Assembly: GCA_934100165.1 (NCBI GenBank)
Contig: CAKOPN010000002.1
Coordinates: 142,773 to 206,772, forward strand
Length of the DNA: 64,000 bases
Source of the DNA: an uncultured Bacilli bacterium
GTDB taxonomy: Bacteria > Bacillota_I > Bacilli_A > RF39 > UBA660
Direction: 5' to 3'
In this document: in pieces, positions 35,498-43,877 of the stretch
How the letters are laid out: every line of letters begins with the position of its first letter
How positions within the stretch are numbered: the first letter of the stretch is position 1
The notes under the pieces: generated by a model
Told to the model about the DNA's origin: nothing
Seen by the model: the letters and a program-made list of their open reading frames with translations, nothing else
Databases searched by the model: none
Translations under genes and position numbers: made by a program

Positions 35498-36382
35498 ATG
35501 AAAAAAAAGTATATAATGGTAGTTTCGCTTTTAGCTTTTATAGCACTTGTAGTGGGATTAACATGTTATATAGTTAATGATTATAATTACAAAATAGAAA
35601 AGAATAAAATAGCGGTTGCTAAGGAAAAAGTTGAATTAGCTAAAAGTACTAAAAGTACTGATGATATAAATGAAGCTAAGAAACTAATTGGTGAAGTTGA
35701 TACAGAAGAAGTAAAAGAAGAGCTTACTATATTTATTAGTAATCTTGAAGTGGATATTGAAAAAGAAAACATAAAAAATGAATTTATGAATTTACTTGAT
35801 ACCATTGAAAAAGAATACAATGAAACATCATTAAATGAAGTAATTCAAAAGTTAGAATCAATTAAATATGAAGATGTTAAAAATTCTTTACTTGAAAAGT
35901 GTAATTCTGTAAGAGAAAAAATAAATGCTGAAAAAGAAAGAATTGCAAACTTATCATATGCTAATAGAATGAAAGAAATTGATGCTAAAGGTGTGATATC
36001 TACTCCAAAGGGAAATGCTGAGGTTCTTGAGGTTGTAACAGGTAAAGTTACTTCATATACTCCATACTGTAGTGATGGATGTCAAGGTTATACAGCATCT
36101 GGTAAATATGTAGGAAATGGCGACATATATCAATATGACCCAGAATATGGAATGGTCCATATAGTAGCAGGAGACAGATCTTATCCTTTTGGTACTATTG
36201 TTAAGTTAAAGAATTTAAATTATTTTGGTGAAGAAATATATGCGATAGTGCTAGATAGAGGAGGAGCAATAGGTAAAGATAGAAGAGTTTTATTTGACCT
36301 ACTTTTTGCATCCGAAGATACTGCTAGAAATTTTGGTGTTGAGTATAATGTCGAATGTGAAATACTAAGATTTGGTTATTAA
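35498..36382 (+). CDS. Exported coiled-coil protein with C-terminal 3D domain
   Basis: 294 residues. A signal anchor (6-28) is followed by ~130 residues of Lys/Glu-rich coiled coil. From about 185 there is a 3D domain: GKVTSYTPYCSDGCQGYTASGKYVG, AGDRSYPFGTIVKL and YAIVLDRGGAIGKDRRVLFDLLF, carrying the three Asp that name the domain. 3D domains (YuiC/YocH, MltA-like barrel) act on peptidoglycan glycan strands and stand in for Rpf-type muralytic factors in Firmicutes. Two Cys in CSDGC may form a disulfide. It is a single gene with an AAGGAG SD and its own terminator. Confidence 0.9.
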   Translation: MKKKYIMVVSLLAFIALVVGLTCYIVNDYNYKIEKNKIAVAKEKVELAKSTKSTDDINEAKKLIGEVDTEEVKEELTIFISNLEVDIEKENIKNEFMNLLDTIEKEYNETSLNEVIQKLESIKYEDVKNSLLEKCNSVREKINAEKERIANLSYANRMKEIDAKGVISTPKGNAEVLEVVTGKVTSYTPYCSDGCQGYTASGKYVGNGDIYQYDPEYGMVHIVAGDRSYPFGTIVKLKNLNYFGEEIYAIVLDRGGAIGKDRRVLFDLLFASEDTARNFGVEYNVECEILRFGY

Positions 36383-36402
36383 GAAGGGGAACCTTCTTTT
36401 TT
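36381..36402 (+). terminator. Terminator of the 3D-domain gene
   Basis: AAGAAGG-GGAA-CCTTCTT followed by T: a 7-bp perfect stem closed by a GGAA tetraloop, starting in the stop codon. Confidence 0.92.
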
Positions 36403-36451
36403 GTTTAGACATAAAAATTGGTTTGTGCTAAAATTAAGTATGGAGGATGTT

Positions 36452-38596
36452 ATGAACGATTTAATAATTAAACAAATAGCAAACAATTTAAATATTAAAG
36501 AAAAACAGGTGGAAGTTGTATTATCTCTTCTAAGTGAAGGTAACACTATACCTTTTATTGCAAGATATAGAAAAGAAGCAACTGGGGCACTTGATGAAGA
36601 AGTAATAAGAAGTATAAATGAAGTATATACATATCAAGTTAATCTTATGAAGAGAAAAGAAGATGTTATAAGACTTATTGATGAAAAAGGACTTTTAACA
36701 GATGAATTAAAAGAACAAATCTTATCTTGTACTAAGCTTGTTGATGTTGAGGACTTATATAGACCCTATAAAGAAAAAAAGAAAACTAAGGCTACTGAAG
36801 CAATTGCTAATGGGCTTGAACCACTTAGTAAAACTATAATGGAATTTAGTGATATTGATATTTATAAAGAAGCAGAAAAATACTTGAATGAAAAAGTAAA
36901 AACGACAGAAGATGCTTTAACTGGTGCTAAATATATAATTGCGGAAAATGTAAGTGATAATGCCGAATATAGAAAAGAAATTAGAAGAATGACTTATCGT
37001 GATGGTATTGTAACATCAAAATTAAAGAAAAATGCTAAAGATGAATCTAAAACTTATGAGATGTATTATGATTTTAGTGAGAAAGTTAATAGAATTAAAC
37101 CTCATAGAATACTTGCGTTAAACCGTGGAGAAAATGAAAATGTTTTAAGTGTATCAATTGATATTGATGAAGAAGAAATACTTAATTATATTGAAAATAA
37201 GGTTTTAAAAGGTAATAATGAGTGCACACGTCTTGTTAAAGATGCAATTAAAGATAGTTATAAACGTTTAATTAAACCTAGTATTGAAAGAGAAATTAGA
37301 GCTATGTTAACAGAAGATGGAGAAAAAAGTGCAATTGAAAACTTTGCAGAAAATGTAGAGAATCTTCTTTTAACGCCACCTATAAAAGGACATGTTGTAC
37401 TTGGATATGATCCTGCATTTAGAACTGGTTGTAAACTTGCAGTAATTGATGAAACCGGTAAACCTTTAAATATAAGTGTTATATATCCAACAGAACCACA
37501 TAATAAAATAGAAGAAAGTAAAAAAATTGTACTTGATTTAATTGATAAATATAACATTGATATAATTGCTATAGGAAATGGTACGGCATCACGTGAATCT
37601 GAAGCATTTATTGCAGATACTATAAAAGATGCTAAAAGAAAAGTTGAGTATGTAATTGTTAATGAAGCAGGTGCTAGTGTTTATTCAGCATCACCACTTG
37701 CTATAAAAGAGTTCCCTGATTTAACAGTAGAAAAAAGAAGTGCAATAAGTATTGGTAGAAGATTACAAGATGCTTTGTCAGAACTTGTTAAAATTGATCC
37801 AAAGAGTATTGGTGTTGGTTTATATCAACATGATGTTACTCCTAAGAAACTTGATGATATGCTTTCGTTTGTAGTAACCAAAACAGTTAACAGTGTAGGA
37901 GTTAATATCAATACAGCTTCTTCATCATTACTTTCTTATGTTTCTGGTATGAATAAGAAAGCAATTGATGCTATTCTTGAAGAAAGAAACAAAAATGGAA
38001 AGATAACATCTCGTGAAGAAATAAAGAAAATTAAGGGAGTAACACCAAAAGTATATGAGCAGTCAATTGGATTCATTAGAGTACTTGACGGTACAAATCC
38101 ACTTGATAAAACTTCTATCCATCCAGAAAGTTACAAGGAAACAGAAACACTTTTAAAAAACTTGAATTTATCTAAAGAAGATATTGGTACAGAAAAACTT
38201 AAAGAATCTTTAAAAGATTTTGATATAAATAAGTATTGTGAAGAATTAAAAATAGATAAGTATACTTTAACTGATATAGTTAATGATTTACAAAAACCAA
38301 ATAGAGATCCAAGAGATGATATGCCAAGACCAGTATTAAGAAAAGATATTTTACATATTGAAGATTTGAAAATTGGTACTAAACTTCAAGGTACAGTTAG
38401 AAATGTTGTAGACTTTGGTGTATTTATAGATATTGGATTACATAATGATGGTCTTGCACATATATCAAAACTTACTAATAGATATATTAAACATCCAAGT
38501 GAAGTTGTTAGTGTTGGGGATGTAGTGGACTGCTATGTTACAGACATATCTTTGGAAAAAGAAAAAGTTTCTCTTAGCTTGGTAGAAGGAAAATAA
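36452..38596 (+). CDS. tex: Tex family RNA-binding transcription accessory protein
   Basis: 714 residues from the ATG at 36452 (GGAGG upstream; the frame extends back to 36401, but that part covers the previous terminator). The parts are an N-terminal helical Tex domain (IPFIARYRKEATGALDEE), a YqgF/RNase H-like domain (GYDPAFRTGCKLAVIDETG, near 318), a helix-hairpin-helix segment (GVNINTASSSLLSYVSGM) and a C-terminal S1 domain (GTKLQGTVRNVVDFGVFIDIG). Tex binds nucleic acid and associates with transcription and ribosomes in bacteria. Length agrees with the family (~720). It is a single gene. Confidence 0.96.
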   Translation: MNDLIIKQIANNLNIKEKQVEVVLSLLSEGNTIPFIARYRKEATGALDEEVIRSINEVYTYQVNLMKRKEDVIRLIDEKGLLTDELKEQILSCTKLVDVEDLYRPYKEKKKTKATEAIANGLEPLSKTIMEFSDIDIYKEAEKYLNEKVKTTEDALTGAKYIIAENVSDNAEYRKEIRRMTYRDGIVTSKLKKNAKDESKTYEMYYDFSEKVNRIKPHRILALNRGENENVLSVSIDIDEEEILNYIENKVLKGNNECTRLVKDAIKDSYKRLIKPSIEREIRAMLTEDGEKSAIENFAENVENLLLTPPIKGHVVLGYDPAFRTGCKLAVIDETGKPLNISVIYPTEPHNKIEESKKIVLDLIDKYNIDIIAIGNGTASRESEAFIADTIKDAKRKVEYVIVNEAGASVYSASPLAIKEFPDLTVEKRSAISIGRRLQDALSELVKIDPKSIGVGLYQHDVTPKKLDDMLSFVVTKTVNSVGVNINTASSSLLSYVSGMNKKAIDAILEERNKNGKITSREEIKKIKGVTPKVYEQSIGFIRVLDGTNPLDKTSIHPESYKETETLLKNLNLSKEDIGTEKLKESLKDFDINKYCEELKIDKYTLTDIVNDLQKPNRDPRDDMPRPVLRKDILHIEDLKIGTKLQGTVRNVVDFGVFIDIGLHNDGLAHISKLTNRYIKHPSEVVSVGDVVDCYVTDISLEKEKVSLSLVEGK

Positions 38597-38618
38597 AACT
38601 TAATTAAATATAAAGAAG

Positions 38619-39053
38619 TTGGTTTGGTTGGGTATTATAGTTAGTGGTTTTTCAAATATTGGAAAGAGTAGTCTTAAAAATTATAAAGATGTAAATTATA
38701 TTGATTTTGATACTTGTTATTTTAATAAGATTGATAACTGGGTAAATGTTTATATTGAATGTGTTTTGGCGCTTAGTGAAAAATATGATTATGTATTTAT
38801 TACTACATATGGTGATGTACTTCACGAATTAAATAAGAGAAAAATCGAATATTATTTGGTTTACCCTAAAAGAGAACTTAAAGAAGAGTATAAAAAAAGA
38901 GCAATTTTAAGAGGTAGTGATAAAGAATTTATAGATGGCTTCTTTGCAAATTGGGATAAACATATTGATGACTGTGAAAATCGTAGGTGTAATAATAAAA
39001 TAGTCTTAAGTGAAAATCAATATTTAAGTGATGTAATATTTAAAATAAAATAA
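38619..39053 (+). CDS. P-loop nucleotide-binding protein, kinase-like
   Basis: About 144 residues if the TTG at 38619 is used; a TTG at 38628 gives a start just before GIIVSGFSNIGKSSL. Either way the protein opens with strand plus Walker A (GFSNIGKSS), as in small nucleotide kinases. Further features are YIDFDTCYF, YDYVFITTYGDVLHEL, YYLVYPKRELKEEYKKRAILRG (LID-like basic stretch) and a FFANWDKHIDDCE helix. I recall related proteins from phages and Firmicutes annotated only as ATP-binding. It lies 22 bases after tex, without a terminator between, and may be co-transcribed. The SD is weak. Confidence 0.65.
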   Translation: MVWLGIIVSGFSNIGKSSLKNYKDVNYIDFDTCYFNKIDNWVNVYIECVLALSEKYDYVFITTYGDVLHELNKRKIEYYLVYPKRELKEEYKKRAILRGSDKEFIDGFFANWDKHIDDCENRRCNNKIVLSENQYLSDVIFKIK

Positions 39054-39055
39054 TA

Positions 39056-39097
39056 AAACCTATAAAGTAGTTTGTTACTTTATAGGTCTTTTTTTAT
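39056..39097. terminator. Bidirectional terminator between convergent genes
   Basis: ACCTATAAAGTA (39058-39069) pairs perfectly with TACTTTATAGGT (39076-39087), with T7 on the plus strand and TTTTA on the minus strand, where it serves trpS. Confidence 0.9.
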
Positions 39098-40104
39098 TTT
39101 TCATAATAATTTATCATAAGTGCTTTTTTTACATCTTTCATTGTTTCTTTTGCAACGCTTCTTGCATTTTCAGATCCTTTTAAAAGAATTTCATCAATTT
39201 CTTCAGGATGTTCTTCGTAGTATTTTCCTTTTTCTCTAAATGGTTCTAGGAATTTATTCATGTTGTTAATAAGTTCTTTCTTGCATGCAACACAACCACG
39301 TTTACCAAGTTTACATTCAGAACATATAGTATCTAAATTTTCACTACCTATAAGCTTGTGGTAGTAATAAACCATACATTTTTCTGGATCTGCTGGATCA
39401 TCTTTTTTAATTTTGTTAGTATCTGTAACAGCACTCATTATTTTTTTAGAAATAGTATCTTCATCATCTCTTAGATAAATTGCGTTTCCTAAACTTTTTC
39501 CCATCTTTTCATTACCATCAAGACCTTTAATTCTTGATACTTTACTTAGGTATGCTTCTGGTTCTTTTAAAGTTTCTCCATAAATGTTGTTAAATTTTCT
39601 AACTATTTCACGACACTGCTCTAAAAGGGGAAGCTGATCTTCTCCAACTGGAACAAGTTCACCTTTAAATGCAGTTATATCTGCAGCTTGGCTAACTGGG
39701 TATCCAACAAAACCATAAGTTACACCTTCACCAGTGTTTCCAAAAATAGCTTTTTTCTGTGCAATTTCTGTTTTTACTGTTGGATTTCTATAAAGTCTTG
39801 CCATTGTGACAAGGTTAGAATAGAAAACTGTAAGTTCAGCAATTTCAGGAATCATTGATTGGATGAATATTGTTGATTTCTTAGGATCAATTCCTACTGC
39901 TAGAAGGTCTATTGCAATTTCTCTAACATTTTCACGTACTTTTTTAGGATTATCAAAATTATCTGTTAATGCTTGTACATCTGCAATTTCAAAATAAGAA
40001 TTATAATCATCTTGAAGTGTTGCCCAATTTCTAACAGCCCCAAAATAATGCCCTAAATGTATTCTACCTGTTGGTCTTATACCTGTTAAAATTGTTTTTT
40101 TCAT
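39094..40104 (-). CDS. trpS: Tryptophanyl-tRNA synthetase
   Basis: 336 residues of class Ic. Motifs are GIRPTGRIHLGHYFGA (HIGH) at residues 8-23 and NEKMGKSLGNAI (KMSKS) near 195-206. It charges tRNA-Trp. Between the Rossmann domain and the helical C-terminus there are C-x20-C-x6-C-x2-C cysteines (KCMVYYY... then CKLGKRGCVAC). This is close to the C-x22-C-x6-C-x2-C pattern that binds a [4Fe-4S] cluster in Thermotoga maritima TrpRS, so an Fe-S form is likely (inference). No T-box is visible in the ~140-base leader, unlike asnS nearby. It is a single minus-strand gene. Confidence 0.96.
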   Translation of the reverse strand: MKKTILTGIRPTGRIHLGHYFGAVRNWATLQDDYNSYFEIADVQALTDNFDNPKKVRENVREIAIDLLAVGIDPKKSTIFIQSMIPEIAELTVFYSNLVTMARLYRNPTVKTEIAQKKAIFGNTGEGVTYGFVGYPVSQAADITAFKGELVPVGEDQLPLLEQCREIVRKFNNIYGETLKEPEAYLSKVSRIKGLDGNEKMGKSLGNAIYLRDDEDTISKKIMSAVTDTNKIKKDDPADPEKCMVYYYHKLIGSENLDTICSECKLGKRGCVACKKELINNMNKFLEPFREKGKYYEEHPEEIDEILLKGSENARSVAKETMKDVKKALMINYYEK

Positions 40105-40273
40105 ATATATTCACTTCCTTTAGAAACATTTTAACATAAATAGGTTTACAAATAAATATAAGCTTTTGTATTTTACTAAATTTTGTGTAGCATTTTGTTA
40201 AAAATAAAAAATGAATTTAAAGTAAAGTGTATAAAATTATATTTTGTTGATGTATAATTATTATGGTGAGAGT

Positions 40274-41518
40274 ATGAAGAGGATTTTTATTTGGGCTAGT
40301 GTAGTTTTTATAATATTAGGGTTATCTGTTTTTGCTTATATCTATTTTAATGGTATTTCTAGTTATTTAAAACTTGAACTTAATGGAGACTCAGTAGTCA
40401 CTATAAATTTAAGTGATGAATATATTGATAAAGGAATTAAGACAATATACAATGAAAAAGAAGTTTATGCTAGAGTATTTACTGCTGGTAATGTTGATAC
40501 AAATAAAGTTGGTGAATATGAAATAACTTATGATGTTAGATATAAAAATATTTATAAGACAATTACTAGAAGTGTAAAAGTAGTGGATACAATTGCTCCT
40601 GTTATTACTTTGACTGGTGATAGCGAAGAAAAATATACTGTAGGAGATAAATATGTAGAGAAGGGGGCTACTGCTTCTGATAACTATGATAATAACTTAA
40701 CTGAGAAAATAGAGATTACTAACAATATAGATGATTCAAAAGAAGGCATATATGAAGTTGTCTATAAAGTTTCTGATAGTTCTAATAATAGCACAACAGT
40801 TACTAGAAAGGTTACTTATAAGAAGAAAATCGTTGTTACTTCTACTCCTAAAATAGCAGTTTTAAATTATCACTTTTTTTATGATCCTGATTTGGGAGAA
40901 TCTTGTAATCAGTCAATTTGTGAGAAGGTAAAAGATTTTAGAGCACAGCTTGATTATTTAAAAAATAACGGGTATAAAACACTTACTATGAAAGAGTTTA
41001 GAGATTGGATGTATGGTGAGATAGAACTTCCTTCTAAGTCGGTGTTAATTACGGTAGATGATGGCTGGATGGGAACAGGTACTCATAATGGAAATAAGCT
41101 TATACCGATTCTTGAAGAATATCAAATGCATGCGACACTTTTCTTAGTAACTGGTTGGTGGGATGTTTCTAATTATCAGTCAGATTATTTGGAAATTGAA
41201 TCACATACTAATGATATGCATATATCAGGATATTGTGAAGGTAAAACAAGAGGGGCACAAATGCTTTGTTATGACAAAGAAAAACGTGATGAAGATTTAA
41301 GAAAATCTATTAAAGTAACAGGGTCAAAAACTGCTTTTTGTTTTCCGTTTTATGCCTACGATGCTGCTTCTATTCAAAGTGTAAAAGATGTTGGATTTGA
41401 ACTTGCTTTCGTTGGAGGATGGAGAAAAGCATCTAGATTAGATGATAAATATAAAATACCAAGATTTGCTATTCAAAAAACTACTTCACTTGCAGAATTT
41501 GCTAGAATAGTTGGTTAG
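40274..41518 (+). CDS. Membrane-anchored polysaccharide deacetylase with Ig-like DUF5011 domains
   Basis: 414 residues from the ATG at 40274 (GGTGAGAG upstream). After a signal anchor (7-28) come two Ig-like, DUF5011-type modules: NLSDEYIDKGIKT...VGEYEITYDV and APVITLTGDSEEKYTVGDKYVEKGATASDNYDNNLT. The NodB-like domain begins near 200: KIAVLNYHFF, VLITVDDGWMG (catalytic and metal Asp) and ESHTNDMH (metal His residues). It ends with IPRFAIQKTTSL. The enzyme would remove N-acetyl groups from wall polysaccharide or peptidoglycan outside the cell. TATAAT at 40253-40258 is a probable -10. Confidence 0.92.
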   Translation: MKRIFIWASVVFIILGLSVFAYIYFNGISSYLKLELNGDSVVTINLSDEYIDKGIKTIYNEKEVYARVFTAGNVDTNKVGEYEITYDVRYKNIYKTITRSVKVVDTIAPVITLTGDSEEKYTVGDKYVEKGATASDNYDNNLTEKIEITNNIDDSKEGIYEVVYKVSDSSNNSTTVTRKVTYKKKIVVTSTPKIAVLNYHFFYDPDLGESCNQSICEKVKDFRAQLDYLKNNGYKTLTMKEFRDWMYGEIELPSKSVLITVDDGWMGTGTHNGNKLIPILEEYQMHATLFLVTGWWDVSNYQSDYLEIESHTNDMHISGYCEGKTRGAQMLCYDKEKRDEDLRKSIKVTGSKTAFCFPFYAYDAASIQSVKDVGFELAFVGGWRKASRLDDKYKIPRFAIQKTTSLAEFARIVG

Positions 41519-41574
41519 TTTTGACGAATAATAAATATTGACAAATAAAAAAATGATGTCTATAATTTACTTAA

Positions 41575-41805
41575 ATCGATGAACAAAAGAAGTAATAGTA
41601 AATTCTTTTAAAGAGAGTTAACGTATGGTGGAAGTTAATAGAGATATACTATGAATAACATTTGGGAGAGCTTAAAGAATTAAGTAGACTAAGCCGGTAT
41701 GCCCCGTTATGGCAATAAGCGATTACATTTCTATGTAATAAATTGGGTGGTACCGCGGAAATAACTAGTTTTTCGTCCCTTCTGGGATAAAACTAGTTTT
41801 ATTTT
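41575..41805 (+). promoter_or_regulatory. T-box leader (Asn) of asnS, with terminator
   Basis: The leader carries AGAGAG and GGTGG elements of Stem I, an AAC specifier codon (41657-41659) in GAATAACATTTGGGAG, the T-box core TGGGTGGTACCGCGG (41744-41758), and a terminator stem from AACTAGTT...GTCCC paired with GGGA...AACTAGTT (41763-41798) before T-rich sequence. AAC matches the downstream asparaginyl-tRNA synthetase. Uncharged tRNA-Asn should bind and prevent termination. TTGACA near 41537 could be the -35 of its promoter. Confidence 0.95.
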
Positions 41806-41820
41806 TGAGGAGGAATATAA

Positions 41821-43197
41821 ATGATTGATGTTAAAGAGTTATATGAGAAAATTGATTCTTATATGCAAAAAGAAGTAACACTTAGTGGTTGGATTAGAAA
41901 CCACAGAAAACAAAAAGAATTTGGATTTATTGATTTTTCAGATGGAACATGTTTTTCACATGTGCAGCTAGTATATGATAACAAGTTGAAAGAATTTGAA
42001 GAGATTCAAAAATACCATGTTGGATGTGCAATTACAGTAAAAGGAACAGTTGTTCCTAGTGAAGGTGCTGGACAGGAGTTTGAGGTAAAAGTATCTAGTA
42101 TCAAACTTGAAGGGGATTGCCCAGAAGATTACCCTATGCAACCTAAAAGACATTCAAATGAATTTTTACGTGAACAAGCATATTTACGTCCAAGAGTTAA
42201 CTTGTTTCAAGCCGTATTTCGTGTTAGAAGTATGGCAGCATATGCAATTCACAAATATTTCCAAGATAGAGGATATGTATATTTTCATGCACCACTTATT
42301 ACAGCAAGTGACTGTGAAGGAGCAGGGGAAATGTTCCAAGTTACAACCCTTGATTTAGATAGAGTTGCTAAAAGTGGAAAAGTAGAATATGACAAAGATT
42401 TCTTTGGAAAGAAAGCAAACCTTACTGTGTCAGGACAACTAGAAGCAGAAACATTTGCTCTAGCATACAAAAAGACATATACATTTGGTCCAACATTTAG
42501 AGCAGAAAACTCTAATACTAAAACACATGCTAACGAGTTCTGGATGATTGAACCAGAAATTGCCTTTTGTGATTTAGAAGGTGATATGGACATAATGGAA
42601 GATATGTTAAAATATGTAGTTAGTTATGTTCTAAAAGAAGGAAAGAAGGAACTTGAATTCTTTGATAAATTCGTTGAAAAAGGACTTTTAGATAAACTTA
42701 ACAAACTTGTTAAAAGTAAATTTACAAGAATTACTCATGAAGATGTAATTACTATTTTGAAAAAGGCTGATGTTAAGTGGGAATTTAAACCAGAATATGG
42801 TGAAGATATAGCTAAAGAACATGAAAAGTATATTACAGAATACTTTAATGGACCTGTATTTATCACAAACTGGCCAAAAGATATTAAAGCATTCTATATG
42901 AAACAAAATCCAGATGGCAAGACAGTTGCAGCAGTTGATCTTGAAGTTCCAGGTGCTGGTGAGTTAATGGGTGGATCACAAAGAGAAGAAGATTATGATA
43001 AACTTGTTAATAGAATGAAAGAATTAAATATACCAGTTGAGGGCATGGAATGGTATTTGAACTTAAGAAAATTTGGTGGATGTTACCATTCTGGATTCGG
43101 TATGGGATTTGAAAGACTTCTAATTTATTTAACAGGAGTTGAAAACATTCGTGATGTAATCCCTTATCCAAGAACTCCAGGAAACTGTGATTATTAA
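41821..43197 (+). CDS. asnS: Asparaginyl-tRNA synthetase
   Basis: 458 residues of class IIb. An N-terminal OB anticodon-binding domain (VTLSGWIRNHRKQKEFGFIDFSDGT) is followed by the catalytic domain with class II motif 2 (TFGPTFRAENSNTKTH, near 227) and motif 3 (GFGMGFERLLIYLTG, near 425-440). The absence of AspRS-type insertions and the AAC T-box specifier fix it as AsnRS rather than AspRS. The cell thus charges Asn directly. AGGAGG precedes the ATG by the normal distance. Confidence 0.97.
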   Translation: MIDVKELYEKIDSYMQKEVTLSGWIRNHRKQKEFGFIDFSDGTCFSHVQLVYDNKLKEFEEIQKYHVGCAITVKGTVVPSEGAGQEFEVKVSSIKLEGDCPEDYPMQPKRHSNEFLREQAYLRPRVNLFQAVFRVRSMAAYAIHKYFQDRGYVYFHAPLITASDCEGAGEMFQVTTLDLDRVAKSGKVEYDKDFFGKKANLTVSGQLEAETFALAYKKTYTFGPTFRAENSNTKTHANEFWMIEPEIAFCDLEGDMDIMEDMLKYVVSYVLKEGKKELEFFDKFVEKGLLDKLNKLVKSKFTRITHEDVITILKKADVKWEFKPEYGEDIAKEHEKYITEYFNGPVFITNWPKDIKAFYMKQNPDGKTVAAVDLEVPGAGELMGGSQREEDYDKLVNRMKELNIPVEGMEWYLNLRKFGGCYHSGFGMGFERLLIYLTGVENIRDVIPYPRTPGNCDY

Positions 43198-43234
43198 AAA
43201 AAAAACAAATTAACAAATAAATAAACAAATGAAT

Positions 43235-43278
43235 AAAATCCTCTATTTGGTAAAAAATACTAATGGGAGGATTTTTTT
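43235..43278 (+). terminator. Hairpin joining asnS terminator and lipoprotein SD
   Basis: AAAATCCTC (43235-43243) pairs with GAGGATTTT (43267-43275) across a 23-base loop, then T to 43278. The 3' arm contains the only SD (GGGAGG) of the next gene, whose ATG follows the T run directly. Confidence 0.65.
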
Positions 43279-43818
43279 ATGAAAAAAATATTACTATTTA
43301 TAATAGCATTAACGTTCATAGTGGGATGTAATAATTTAATGAATACACCAACAAAGAAAACAGAAGAGTTCTTGAACAAATATCAGAAACTTGATAGTAA
43401 AGTACTTGATCAACTAGATGGTACTTTAGATACTAGTTATGACTTGAATGAAAGCCAAAAAGAAAAGTATAAGGATGCCATGAAGAGACAGTATAAAGAT
43501 TTGGTGTATACAATAAAAGAAGAGACTGTTGATGGTGATACTGCAACTGTAAAAGTAGAGATAGAAGTATATGATTATAGAAAGGTTCTAGATGATGCTG
43601 ATAGCTATTTTAAGACTCATCCGGATGAATTTCAAAAAAGTGATGGAAGCGTTGACAATGAAAAATTTATGGATTATAAAATAGGTAAATTGAAAAGTGG
43701 AAAAGACAGAGTAAAATATACTCTTAACTTAACACTTACTAAAAAAGATGATGTATGGACTATGAATGATATCACAGAAACAGATAGAAAAAAAATACAT
43801 GGAATATATAGTTACTAA
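43279..43818 (+). CDS. Lipoprotein of unknown function
   Basis: 179 residues with a lipoprotein signal peptide (MKKILLFIIALTFIVGC, lipobox Cys17). The mature part is charged and helical at first (KKTEEFLNKYQKLDSKVLDQL) and then an alpha/beta segment with DGDTATVKVEIEVYDYRKVL and RVKYTLNLTLTKKDDVWTMNDIT. This resembles small DUF4878/SnoaL-like lipoproteins, but I cannot name the family with confidence. Its SD is buried in the hairpin that ends asnS, so it may be expressed weakly or only by read-through. Confidence 0.75.
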   Translation: MKKILLFIIALTFIVGCNNLMNTPTKKTEEFLNKYQKLDSKVLDQLDGTLDTSYDLNESQKEKYKDAMKRQYKDLVYTIKEETVDGDTATVKVEIEVYDYRKVLDDADSYFKTHPDEFQKSDGSVDNEKFMDYKIGKLKSGKDRVKYTLNLTLTKKDDVWTMNDITETDRKKIHGIYSY

Positions 43819-43877
43819 AAAGTACTGTATTTTTCCTTTTTTTTTGATATAATTGTCTTATGGTAATGGAGGCAAAC

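Noticed and set aside
36401..36451. N-terminal extension of Tex
   Set aside because: It covers the terminator of the previous gene and has no SD. GGAGG fits the ATG at 36452.
39990..40243. T-box or tryptophan leader for trpS
   Set aside because: No GGTGG...CCGCGG-type core or specifier structure on the minus strand before trpS.
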